64,000 nt of DNA from Bradyrhizobium huanghuaihaiense (GTDB lineage Bacteria; Pseudomonadota; Alphaproteobacteria; Rhizobiales; Xanthobacteraceae), in NCBI RefSeq assembly GCF_007830635.1, contig NZ_VLLA01000006.1, forward strand, positions 277,074 to 341,073, in the 5' to 3' direction. A program made the translations under genes and the position numbers. Positions within the stretch are counted from its first letter, which is position 1. Each line of letters begins with the position of its first letter. Positions 33,357 to 41,263 of this stretch are shown here, piece after piece. Under the pieces are notes generated by a model. It worked only from the letters and a program-made list of their open reading frames with translations, made no database searches and was not told the origin of the DNA.

Positions 33357-33935
33357 TTACCCTTCAAAACCGTCGTAGGCGCCGGGACGTTCGAGGATCG
33401 AATAACCCTGTCGCAAATGTTGAATGGCCACCTGCACCGAGCGCGCGAACATCAGCACGAAGCCGGCCAGCACGGCGTAATAGACGTAGTCCTTGGGCAG
33501 ATTGATCGTGGTCATCGATTCATCGCCGATGATCTGGATGTAGACCCAGACCAGCTTGATGGCGTAGCCGCAGAAGGCGATCCGGATCAGGTCGATGATG
33601 GTCGACAGCACGCGCGCCACGACGTGCGGCAGATAGCGGTAGATCAGGTCGACCTGGATATGCCGCGACAGCCGCACGCACATCGAGGAACCGATGAAGA
33701 CCACGCCGATCAGGCAATAGGTCGCGATCTCCTCGGTCCAGGCATAGCTGTCGTTGAGCACGTAGCGGGTGAAGAACTGGAGGAAGACGGCCAGCGCCAT
33801 CACCCAGAAGATCGCCAGCGCCACCCAGTCCTCGAAAGCGTAGACGCCGAGATCGACCTTGGGCGTCGCCTCCTCCTCGAAGGTGTGGGCGATCTCGTCC
33901 GCGGTGATCTGCCGGTGTATTTCGGCGGTCGACAT
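33357..33935 (-). CDS. dctQ: TRAP transporter small permease (DctQ type)
   Basis: Small membrane subunit of 192 aa with four predicted segments: DWVALAIFWVMALAVFLQFFTRYV, IATYCLIGVVFIGSSMCVRLSRHIQVD, VLSTIIDLIRIAFCGYAIKLVW and YYAVLAGFVLMFARSVQ. The TRYVLNDSYAWTEE and RHIQVDL motifs are typical of DctQ. The ATG at 33935 has GAGGAGTAA upstream. Four nt separate it from dctM. It links the binding protein (34048) to the large permease. Confidence 0.92.
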   Translation of the reverse strand: MSTAEIHRQITADEIAHTFEEEATPKVDLGVYAFEDWVALAIFWVMALAVFLQFFTRYVLNDSYAWTEEIATYCLIGVVFIGSSMCVRLSRHIQVDLIYRYLPHVVARVLSTIIDLIRIAFCGYAIKLVWVYIQIIGDESMTTINLPKDYVYYAVLAGFVLMFARSVQVAIQHLRQGYSILERPGAYDGFEG

Positions 33936-33960
33936 GGGGTTACTCCTCAAACGACTTGAA

Positions 33961-34040
33961 CGTCATTCCGGGGCGGCTCGAAGAGCCGAACCCGGAATCT
34001 CGAGGTTCCGGGTTCTCGCTTCGCGAGCCCCGGAACGACG
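33961..34040. repeat. Interspersed palindromic repeat, family F
   Basis: CGTCATTCCGGGGC and GCCCCGGAACGACG form the outer arms, with GAACCCGGAATCTCGAGGTTCCGGGTTC as a strong inner hairpin. It lies inside the TRAP operon between the binding-protein and small-permease genes, so it may form an mRNA hairpin that lowers permease expression relative to the binding protein. Confidence 0.8.
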
Positions 34041-34047
34041 GCGTTGC

Positions 34048-35025
34048 TTATTTCACGTCCTGGATCTTCTCCCAGTCGGCCTTGCGGTAGCCGAACGTCT
34101 CGAACGCAACGTTCTTCAGCACGGTGTCGCGGAACTCGTTCTTGTCGACCTCGGTCACGGTCAGGCCCTTCTCCTTGAAGAAGGCGACCAGCTTGGCCTC
34201 GTTCTGCTTGATCTCCGCGGTCGCTTTCGCAGCGGCCTCCTGCGCGACGTCGGTGAAGATCTTCTTGTCCTCGTCGGAGAGCTTCTTCCAGAGCGCGCCC
34301 GCCACCACCGTGTTGAGGTGGTCGACGATATGGCCGGTCAGCACGATGTGCTTCTGCACCTCGTAGAACTTCTTGGCCTCGATCGTGGTCAGCGGGTTCT
34401 CCTGCGCCTCGACGGTGCCGTTCTGGAGCGCGAGATAGACTTCGGCGAACGCGATCGGTGCGGTGTTGGCGCCGCAGGCGCGCGGCATTGCGAGGTAGGC
34501 CGGCACGTCGGGCACGCGCATCTTCAGGCCCTTGAGGTCGGCGCAGCTCTTGATCGGCTTGTTCGACGAGGTCTGGCGCACGCCGTAATAGGTCACGGCG
34601 ACGATGTGGTGGCCGCTCTTGTCCTCATAGCCCTTGGCGAGCTCCTTGAAGATGTCGCTCTTGGTGTAGGCGAGGAGATGGTCCGAGTCGCGGAAGGTGT
34701 AGGGATAATAGGTCACGCCGATCGGCGCGAAGCTCTTGGCCGCGAAGCTCGAGCCGGAGATGATGATGTCGACCGAGCCGAGCGAGAGGCCCTGGTTGAT
34801 GTCGGCTTCCTTGCCGAGCTGCGAGGCCGGATAGACGTCGACGGTGTAGCGCCCGTTGGTGCGCTTGCCGATCTCCTGCGCGGCCCAGACCGAAGCGGTG
34901 TGGAACGGCTCCGAGGTCTCGTAGACATGGGCCCATTTGAGCTTGGTCTGCGCCATGCCGGCATGGGTCGTGGCAAACATTGCCGCGGCGGAGACCGCGA
35001 GCATCATCGTCATCTTCTTCAACAT
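34048..35025 (-). CDS. dctP: TRAP transporter substrate-binding protein (DctP type)
   Basis: Periplasmic protein of 325 aa. The signal peptide MLKKMTMMLAVSAAAMFATTHAGMAQ is followed by TKLKWAHVYETSEPFH. The carboxylate-binding arginine lies in LKGLKMRVPDVPAY, the usual clamp for acidic ligands. ENPLTTIEAKKFYEVQKHIVLTGH completes the DctP signature. GGAGG precedes the ATG at 35025. Neighbours point to a hexuronate or aldonate ligand. It is separated from dctQ by a palindromic repeat. Confidence 0.92.
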   Translation of the reverse strand: MLKKMTMMLAVSAAAMFATTHAGMAQTKLKWAHVYETSEPFHTASVWAAQEIGKRTNGRYTVDVYPASQLGKEADINQGLSLGSVDIIISGSSFAAKSFAPIGVTYYPYTFRDSDHLLAYTKSDIFKELAKGYEDKSGHHIVAVTYYGVRQTSSNKPIKSCADLKGLKMRVPDVPAYLAMPRACGANTAPIAFAEVYLALQNGTVEAQENPLTTIEAKKFYEVQKHIVLTGHIVDHLNTVVAGALWKKLSDEDKKIFTDVAQEAAAKATAEIKQNEAKLVAFFKEKGLTVTEVDKNEFRDTVLKNVAFETFGYRKADWEKIQDVK

Positions 35026-35096
35026 TGACTTTTCCTCCATCGTTCAAGTCTGCTTCTTGTTCGCCCGCACCTTAAGCGGATGCAGGCCGCCCAATC

Positions 35097-35912
35097 TCAT
35101 CGCCGCCGCGCTCTGCTGCTCGCGGCCTGCTTCTTCTTCGATGCCGGTTTCGGCTTCGATGGCTTTACCGGCGCTCGCACCGCACGGCCGTGGCCCGAAA
35201 CCGGTCCTCCCGCGCTCTCGGCGCCAAAGTTCTGCGCAAAGCGCTCCTGCGAGCGCGCCAGATGCTTTCGCATCGCCTCGCGCGCGGTGTCCGGATCATG
35301 CGCCGCGATCGCGTCGCGCACGGCGCGATGCTCGTCGAGCGCGGTGCGCCACGTGCCCGGGCTCTCGAAATAATGCGCAAGCTTCGCGAAATAGGGATTG
35401 AGACGCTGGTCGAACAGCTCGCCGACCACGCGCACCAGAACGGCATTGCCGAGACTTCCGGCGATCGCGACATGGAACGCGCGATCGTGCACCATCGAGG
35501 CCTCGCCGGGATGCTCGACATTCTCCATCGCGACAAGCGAGGCGTCGATGCGGGCAAGATCGTCTTTGGTCGCAACGCGCGCGGCCTGCTCGGCGATCGC
35601 GCTTTCCAGGAATTCGCGGGCGCGCAACAGCTCGAACGGCCCCTCGATGACAGCAGCGGCTGCGGGCGCGGCAAACGCGGCAGGCTCGATCACATAGATG
35701 CCGGACCCGACGCGGATACGGAGGCGGCCTTCGACCTCAAGCGCGATCAGGGCTTCGCGCACCGTCGGCCGCGACACCTTGAGCTGCTCGGCGAGCTCGC
35801 GCTCGGTCGGCAAGCGGCTGCCGACCGCGTACTCGCCGCTGTCGATCAGGCTTCGCAATTGATCGGCGACCTGGCGATAAAGCCGTCTCGCCTCCACAGC
35901 TTCCAGCGGCAC
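35097..35912 (-). CDS. GntR/FadR family transcriptional regulator (uxu locus)
   Basis: Regulator of 271 aa. The winged-helix domain at residues 8-75 reads RRLYRQVADQLRSLIDSGEYAVGSRLPTERELAEQLKVSRPTVREALIALEVEGRL, followed by an FCD effector domain and a basic Lys/Pro-rich tail. I chose a GTG at 35912 because GGGAGG lies 6 nt upstream. The longer frame to 36002 starts inside the operator palindromes. It is the first gene of the leftward TRAP/idnD/uxuA run and divergent from uxuB, so it most likely represses both until a sugar acid binds. Confidence 0.9.
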   Translation of the reverse strand: MPLEAVEARRLYRQVADQLRSLIDSGEYAVGSRLPTERELAEQLKVSRPTVREALIALEVEGRLRIRVGSGIYVIEPAAFAAPAAAAVIEGPFELLRAREFLESAIAEQAARVATKDDLARIDASLVAMENVEHPGEASMVHDRAFHVAIAGSLGNAVLVRVVGELFDQRLNPYFAKLAHYFESPGTWRTALDEHRAVRDAIAAHDPDTAREAMRKHLARSQERFAQNFGAESAGGPVSGHGRAVRAPVKPSKPKPASKKKQAASSRARRR

Positions 35913-35961
35913 GCTGGTCCTCCCGGAAGGGGCGCGCAGGGTCGTTGAAACCCGCGGCCCG

Positions 35962-35991
35962 CCAATTTTTGGAAAATTGGTCTTACCAATT
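35962..35991. promoter_or_regulatory. Overlapping operator palindromes of the uxu locus
   Basis: CCAATTTT-TGG-AAAATTGG (35962-35980) and AATTGGT-CTT-ACCAATT (35975-35991) are two perfect inverted repeats sharing one AATTGG half-site. The second resembles the AATTGGT/ACCAATT sites known for UxuR/ExuR-type GntR regulators. Located in the divergent promoter region of the FadR-type regulator and uxuB. Confidence 0.7.
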
Positions 35992-36056
35992 GACCGGAGC
36001 ATTGACCGAGGACGGGCGCCATGTCAAGCAGCGGCAAAGCAATGGGGGAGACGTCC

Positions 36057-37526
36057 ATGCGCCTTGGCAGCGCCAATCTCGACCGCTTGCCGCCGGCCAT
36101 CCGCCGCCCGGCCTACGACCGCTCGCGCGTCACGCCCGGCATCGTGCATCTCGGCCTCGGGGCCTTTCATCGCGCGCATCAGGCCGTCGTCGTCGACGAT
36201 TGCCTCGCCAGCGGCGCCTTGTCCTGGGGCATCGTCGGTGCGAGCCTGCGCAGCCCAGATACGCGCGACGCCCTCGCCCCGCAGGATCATCTCTATACTG
36301 TTGCCATCCGCGCCGCCGAAGGCACCGAGCACCGCGTCATCGGCGCCCTGCTCGACAGCGTCGTCGCGCGCGAGAAGCCTGCAGCGCTGGTCGAACGGAT
36401 GGCCGATCCCGCCATCCGCATCGTCTCGCTCACGGTCACCGAGAAGGGCTATTGCCACACGCCGCAGACCGGCGATCTCGACGAGCGGCATCCTGACGTC
36501 GTGCACGATCTCAACAATTTTGACGCGCCCCGCTCGGCGCCCGGCTTCATCGTTGCTGCGCTGGCGCGCCGGCGCGCACAGGGACTGGCACCCTTCACCG
36601 TGCTGTGCTGCGACAACCTCGCCGCCAACGGCCACACCGTACAGCGGATCGTGACGCAGTTTGCCGCGCTCCGCTCGAAGGATCTCGGTAAGTGGATCGC
36701 GGATGCGGCCGCCTTTCCCTGCACCATGGTCGACCGCATCGTGCCGGAGACGACGGATGCCGACCGCGACGCGGTCTCGAACGCGCTGGGTTTTCGCGAC
36801 GCCTGGCCGGTCATGACCGAGCCGTTCACGCAATGGGTGGTCGAGGACCGCTTCACCGCGGGCCGGCCCGACCTTGCCGCCGCCGGCGTCGAGCTCGTGA
36901 CCGACGTCAAGCCGTTCGAGCTGATGAAGCTGCGGCTGCTCAACGCCAGTCATTCCGCGCTCGCCTATCTCGGCTATCTCGCTGCTTACGAGACCATCGC
37001 CGACACCATGCGGGATCCGCACTTCGCGCGCCTCGCCGCGCGGGTGATGGAAGAGGCCGCGGTGACGCTGACGATGCCAGCAGGCACTGACCTCGGCGCC
37101 TACCGCGCCTCGCTGCTCAAGCGCTTCGCCAACCCTGCTTTGCATCATCGCACCTGGCAGATCGCGATGGACGGCTCGCAAAAGCTGCCGCAGCGCCTGC
37201 TCGGCGCGATGCAGGATCGTCTCGCGAGGGGCCTGCCGATCGCGACGCACGCGCTCGCGGTCGCCGGCTGGATGCGCTACGTCACTGCGCTGGACGAGCA
37301 AGGCCGCGCCATCGACGTGCGCGACCCCCTTGCCGCCGAGTTCGCAGGCATCGCGCGCGAGGCTGGTCCCGTAGCCGAACGGCTCGCCCCGGCCCTGCTC
37401 GGGGTCGAGAAGGTGTTCGGACCGCTGGGCACCGAGCCGCGCCTGCGCGAGGCCGTCACCGCGGCGCTCGGCCGTCTCTATCGGGATGGCGCGCGACGGG
37501 CGGTGGAGACGCTGGTTTCGGCCTGA
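36057..37526 (+). CDS. uxuB: D-mannonate oxidoreductase (fructuronate reductase), mannitol dehydrogenase family
   Basis: Long-chain dehydrogenase of 489 aa, reducing D-fructuronate to D-mannonate, the substrate of UxuA. The cofactor loop is GIVHLGLGAFHRAHQA (28-43). The catalytic segment K291-x4-N296-x2-H299 (KLRLLNASH) matches the mannitol dehydrogenase family. I chose the ATG at 36057, preceded by GGGGGAG. An ATG at 36021 adds 12 residues. It is divergent from the FadR-type regulator across a double operator. Mannitol or other polyol oxidation cannot be excluded but context favours uxuB. Confidence 0.88.
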   Translation: MRLGSANLDRLPPAIRRPAYDRSRVTPGIVHLGLGAFHRAHQAVVVDDCLASGALSWGIVGASLRSPDTRDALAPQDHLYTVAIRAAEGTEHRVIGALLDSVVAREKPAALVERMADPAIRIVSLTVTEKGYCHTPQTGDLDERHPDVVHDLNNFDAPRSAPGFIVAALARRRAQGLAPFTVLCCDNLAANGHTVQRIVTQFAALRSKDLGKWIADAAAFPCTMVDRIVPETTDADRDAVSNALGFRDAWPVMTEPFTQWVVEDRFTAGRPDLAAAGVELVTDVKPFELMKLRLLNASHSALAYLGYLAAYETIADTMRDPHFARLAARVMEEAAVTLTMPAGTDLGAYRASLLKRFANPALHHRTWQIAMDGSQKLPQRLLGAMQDRLARGLPIATHALAVAGWMRYVTALDEQGRAIDVRDPLAAEFAGIAREAGPVAERLAPALLGVEKVFGPLGTEPRLREAVTAALGRLYRDGARRAVETLVSA

Positions 37527-37580
37527 TCACAAAGCAGGCAGCGGCCTCCCCAATGCTGCACTGCGGTCAAAATCGAACGT

Positions 37581-37610
37581 AAAATCAAACGCAAGTCGCG
37601 CTTGATTTTT
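37581..37610 (+). terminator. Rho-independent terminator after uxuB
   Basis: AAAATCAA (37581-37588) pairs with TTGATTTT (37602-37609) around a GC-rich inner stem (CGC/GCG), and the stem ends in a run of five T. It lies 55 nt after the uxuB stop codon. Confidence 0.6.
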
Positions 37611-37636
37611 GCCTGTCATTGCCGCACCCGAGAGGC

Positions 37637-38044
37637 ATGGCAAAGGACAGCAAGGTCATCGCCGCGAATGCGGCCTTCTATGCCGCCTTCTCCACCGGAG
37701 ACGTCGCCGGCATGGAGCGGATGTGGGCGGACGACGACGGAATTTCCTGCATCCATCCCGGCTGGCCGGCCATCATCGGGCGCGCCACGGTGATCGGAAG
37801 CTGGCGTGACATCCTGCAGAACCCGCAGCGGCCGCAGATCGTCTGCGCCGAGCCGCAGGCCATCGTCGACGGCGACAGCGCCCGCGTGCTCTGCATCGAG
37901 ATCGTCGACGGCACCGCTTTGGCGGCTGCCAACCATTTTCGGCGCGTCGGCGACGGCTGGCGTCTGGTGCATCACCAGTCGAGCCCGATCGCCCAGATTG
38001 TCGAGCAGGCTGAGGACGATAGAACGAGCCGCCGCGTCCACTGA
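37637..38044 (+). CDS. Nuclear transport factor 2 family protein (SnoaL-like)
   Basis: Small protein of 135 aa with the NTF2/SnoaL cone fold: a helix FYAAFSTGDVAGMERMWADDDGISCIHPGWPAIIGR followed by strands ending in HFRRVGDGWRLVHHQSSP. Such proteins act as enzymes, binding domains or subunits, and the sequence does not decide which. The start is uncertain because ATG 37637 has AGAGG very close upstream, while an in-frame TTG lies at 37619. Stand-alone gene after a terminator and convergent with the HAD gene. Confidence 0.78.
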   Translation: MAKDSKVIAANAAFYAAFSTGDVAGMERMWADDDGISCIHPGWPAIIGRATVIGSWRDILQNPQRPQIVCAEPQAIVDGDSARVLCIEIVDGTALAAANHFRRVGDGWRLVHHQSSPIAQIVEQAEDDRTSRRVH

Positions 38045-38111
38045 CCGGGGCGGACACGCGGGCGTAATGTACTGTGCATGGGGTTGTTTTCCGACTTTTT
38101 TGTTGGCGGCC

Positions 38112-38828
38112 TCATCCAAGCCCCGCCAGATCGTCCAGCACCACCCGCGCCGCGGTGAAGTCGTCATCCCCGAAGAACATGCTGCGGGTGATGAGAACGG
38201 GAATTCCGGCCCGTGAGGCCGCAATCAGGCCGTTGGCTGAATCCTCGATCGCAACACAATCGGAGGCATCGAGCTTCAGCCGCGCCAGGATCTCGAGATA
38301 GACGTCCGGCGCCGGTTTCTTGTGCCTGACATCATCGCCGGCGACGATGGCATCGAAGTCCGCGGCCCAGCGCGTGCCCAGCGCCTGCGACAGCAGCGCA
38401 TCGATGTTGCCATGCGACGTGGTCGTCGCGATCGCGAGCCGCTGGCCGCGCGCCTTCGCTGCAGCAAGCAGTTCCGCCACACCCGGCCGCAACGGGCAGC
38501 AGCCGGTCTCGATCAGCTCGGCGTAGTGCGCGGTCTTGATGCGGTGAAGCTCCGCAATGTCTGCATCCGACAATGCCGGGGCAATGCCCAGCCTCGCGTG
38601 GTAGGCGCGCATGCGCTCCTTGCCGCCCGTCACCCGCAACAGATCCTTGTAGACGGAGCGGTCCCATTGCCAGTCGAGACCGGCGCGGGCAAAGGCGTGG
38701 TTGAAGGCCAGCCGATGCAGTTCCTCGGTCTCGGCCAGCGTGCCGTCGACATCGAAGATCAGCGCGGCCGCGTGCCGGATCAGCTCGGCCGCATCCACCG
38801 GCGCCAGAGCGAACGCTTCTGCCTGCAT
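38112..38828 (-). CDS. HAD family phosphatase, CbbY/beta-phosphoglucomutase-like
   Basis: HAD-IA protein of 238 aa. The nucleophile and acid pair are D26 and D28 in IFDVDGTLAETEELH, a helical cap follows, motif II is LAIATTTSHGN, the lysine motif is HKKPAPDVYLEIL, and the final motif is CVAIEDSANGLIAA. This is the CbbY branch that acts on sugar phosphates such as xylulose 1,5-bisphosphate. No Calvin-cycle gene is adjacent. The ATG at 38828 has GGGAGG 8 nt upstream. It is divergent from an epimerase-like gene. Confidence 0.88.
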   Translation of the reverse strand: MQAEAFALAPVDAAELIRHAAALIFDVDGTLAETEELHRLAFNHAFARAGLDWQWDRSVYKDLLRVTGGKERMRAYHARLGIAPALSDADIAELHRIKTAHYAELIETGCCPLRPGVAELLAAAKARGQRLAIATTTSHGNIDALLSQALGTRWAADFDAIVAGDDVRHKKPAPDVYLEILARLKLDASDCVAIEDSANGLIAASRAGIPVLITRSMFFGDDDFTAARVVLDDLAGLG

Positions 38829-38973
38829 GGTCGATGCCTCCCTGTGCCAGGCGAGCATCGCCCCGGCTGCCGGGCGAGACAAATCGCAATATCTTTTGCC
38901 GGACCCAAAAATCTCTTATGAGCGACTGGCGCGCAGCTGGCGCGACGGGAACTCGGACCTGCACGGGAGACGC

Positions 38974-39822
38974 ATGCGGCTCTTCATCCTCGGCCTCGGC
39001 TACAGTGCCCGGCATTTCGCCCGCAAATTTGGCGGCAGCTTCCCGCATGTCGCCGGCACCGTGCGCGATCCCGGCGAGCGAACCGACCTGCAGGATATCG
39101 AGGTGCATGCCTTTTCCGGCAGCCGCCCCGCGGACGCGACGCTCGAACGTATCAGCGAGGCCGATGTTGTTCTGGTGTCGATCCCGCCCGGCAGCAATGG
39201 CGATCCCGCCATCGCGGCGTTTGGCGGCGTGCTGGCGGGGCGTCACCGCAAGATCATCTATCTCTCGACCATCGGCGTGTATGGCGATCATGGCGGCGCG
39301 TGGGTGGACGAAGGCACGCCACCGCAGGCCGCCTTCGAGCGCACGCGCCTGCGGCTCGCGGCCGAGCAGGCCTGGACCGATAGCGGGTACGGCAATGTCG
39401 CGATCCTGCGGCTCGCCGGCATCTATGGTCCCGGCCGCAACGCGCTGGTGACGCTGCGAACCGGCACGGCCCGGCGCATCATCAAGCCGGGGCAGGTCTT
39501 CAACCGCATCCACGTCGACGACATCGCGAGCGCGATCATGGCCGCCATTGAGCACGGGCGCGGCGACACCTTCAACGTCTGCGACGACGAGCCCACGCCG
39601 CCGCAGGACGTGATCGCCTACGCCGCGCAGCTCATGGGCGTTGCGCCGCCGCCGGAAGAGGCGTTCGAGACGGCCGAGATGTCGCCGATGGCGCGCAGCT
39701 TCTATGCCAGCAGCGCCCGCGTCTCCAATGCGAAATTGAAGCGCGAGCTCGGCGTCAAATTGGCTTATCCGACCTATCGCCAGGCGCTGGATGCGTTGTG
39801 GCGCGCAGGCGAAGGACGATAG
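38974..39822 (+). CDS. NAD-dependent epimerase/dehydratase-like SDR (YeeZ-type)
   Basis: Extended-SDR-like protein of 282 aa. The N-terminal loop LFILGLGYSARHFARKF differs from the classical GxxGxxG but matches YeeZ-type proteins. YLSTIGVYGDHGG and a serine-rich third strand follow, and NRIHVDDIASAIMAAI is the usual epimerase segment before the FNVCDDEPTPPQDVI C-terminal motif. The tyrosine of the YxxxK motif is not obvious (ERTRLRLAAEQ), so catalysis may be altered. GGGAGA precedes the ATG at 38974. The frame extends upstream but without a ribosome site. Confidence 0.8.
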   Translation: MRLFILGLGYSARHFARKFGGSFPHVAGTVRDPGERTDLQDIEVHAFSGSRPADATLERISEADVVLVSIPPGSNGDPAIAAFGGVLAGRHRKIIYLSTIGVYGDHGGAWVDEGTPPQAAFERTRLRLAAEQAWTDSGYGNVAILRLAGIYGPGRNALVTLRTGTARRIIKPGQVFNRIHVDDIASAIMAAIEHGRGDTFNVCDDEPTPPQDVIAYAAQLMGVAPPPEEAFETAEMSPMARSFYASSARVSNAKLKRELGVKLAYPTYRQALDALWRAGEGR

Positions 39823-39941
39823 GTTCCGCTACATCCGGCGCCTCCCAGACATGCCCTGCCCGCGCTTGACTTCGCTCCGGCGCGGCCGTGATCTAGGCAT
39901 GAGCGAGCCATCCGCATAACGAGCTCGCCTGGGAGGATTGA

Positions 39942-41210
39942 ATGAACAAGACGATCGCCATGATCGCGGCGGCGGCTGCCGCCATCACGCTCAACGCAGC
40001 ACGTGCCGCGCCACTGCCCGAAGCCAATCCCGATGACGCCGGTTTCTCGAAGCAGGGTCTTGCGCGGCTCGACAGCTTCTTCGCGCGCGAGATCGCGGCC
40101 AAGCGCGTGCCCGGGGCAGTCGTCGCGGTGGCGCGGGACGGCAAGCTCGTGCACTACAAGGCCTATGGCATGCTCGATCCGGACAAGGGCACGCCGATGC
40201 CGGTCGATGCGATCTTCGCGCTGGCCTCGATGACCAAGCCGATGGCGGCGGTCGCCGGCCTGACGCTGATGGAAAGGGGCCAGCTGCCGCTCCAGGCCAA
40301 GCTGTCCGATTACTATCCGGGCTTTGCGGACATGAAGGTCGGCGTGCCCCAGAGCGACGGCTCGCTCAAGCTCGAGTCGCAGGCCTCGCCGATCTTCATC
40401 CACGATCTCTACCGACACACGTCCGGATTGATGTATGGCGGCCGGCCGGACTCATCGAGCCCGGTGGCGCGGCAATATCCCGATGGCGTCGCGCCCGCGA
40501 TCGAGGGCGACACCCAGGCCTTCATCGACCGCATGACAAAACTGCCGCTGGCGCATCAGCCCTCGACCGAGTTCGAGTACGGTTTTTCGATCGACGTGCT
40601 CGGCGCCGTGGTCGAGAAGGTGAGCGAGCAGAAGCTCGGCGATTATCTCGCCGCCAATGTCTGGCAGCCGCTCGGCATGAAGGACGCGACCTTCCACCCG
40701 ACCGACGCGCAGCGTCCTCGCCTTGCCCGCCCGTTCGCGAACGATCCGCTGACCGGCAAGCCGCAGGCGATCAAGCTGCTCGATACCCCAACACAATTCG
40801 ACTGCGGCGGCGCCTGCTCGTTCGCGACCGTCGGCGACTACATCCGCTTCGGGCAGATGCTGCTCAACGGCGGGGAGCTCGACGGTCAGCGCATCCTCGG
40901 CCCGAAGACCGTGCACCACATGACGACCAATCATCTCGGCCCCGAGATCAAGAACAACGTGGCGAATGTCGAGCCACATCGCGGCGGCTTCGGCTTTGGC
41001 CTGTCGGTTGCGGTCCGCACCAGCGAGGGCCTGTCGTCGGTGCCCGGCAATCCCGGCGAGTTCACCTGGAACGGCGCCTACGGGACGCAGTTCTTCTGCG
41101 ATCCGAAGGAGCGTCTCGTCGTCGTCGTGGGCACGGCGGCGCCAGGCGAGCTCCGCAAATATTATCGCGAGCAGGTCCAGGACATTGTCTATGGCGCGAT
41201 GGTGAAGTGA
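39942..41210 (+). CDS. Serine hydrolase, class C beta-lactamase-related
   Basis: Exported penicillin-binding-fold hydrolase of 422 aa. The signal peptide MNKTIAMIAAAAAAITLNAARAA is followed by an SxxK motif at S96-K99 (ALASMTKPM). The YxN position reads EYGFSID, and the later HRGGFGFGL segment stands where a KTG-like box is expected. This set is typical of EstB-type esterases and D-aminopeptidase relatives rather than true AmpC. GGGAGG lies upstream of the ATG. Stand-alone gene closed by a bidirectional hairpin. Confidence 0.87.
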   Translation: MNKTIAMIAAAAAAITLNAARAAPLPEANPDDAGFSKQGLARLDSFFAREIAAKRVPGAVVAVARDGKLVHYKAYGMLDPDKGTPMPVDAIFALASMTKPMAAVAGLTLMERGQLPLQAKLSDYYPGFADMKVGVPQSDGSLKLESQASPIFIHDLYRHTSGLMYGGRPDSSSPVARQYPDGVAPAIEGDTQAFIDRMTKLPLAHQPSTEFEYGFSIDVLGAVVEKVSEQKLGDYLAANVWQPLGMKDATFHPTDAQRPRLARPFANDPLTGKPQAIKLLDTPTQFDCGGACSFATVGDYIRFGQMLLNGGELDGQRILGPKTVHHMTTNHLGPEIKNNVANVEPHRGGFGFGLSVAVRTSEGLSSVPGNPGEFTWNGAYGTQFFCDPKERLVVVVGTAAPGELRKYYREQVQDIVYGAMVK

Positions 41211-41228
41211 CCGTGCCTCGATAAGGAA

Positions 41229-41251
41229 AGGGCGGCCACTCGGGCCGCCCT
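41229..41251. terminator. Bidirectional terminator hairpin
   Basis: AGGGCGGCC and GGCCGCCCT are perfect 9-bp arms around ACTCG. It lies 18 nt after the serine hydrolase stop and 12 nt after the stop of the convergent dienelactone hydrolase. In the leftward direction the stem is followed by TTTCCTT. Confidence 0.7.
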
Positions 41252-41263
41252 AGAAATTTGGCG

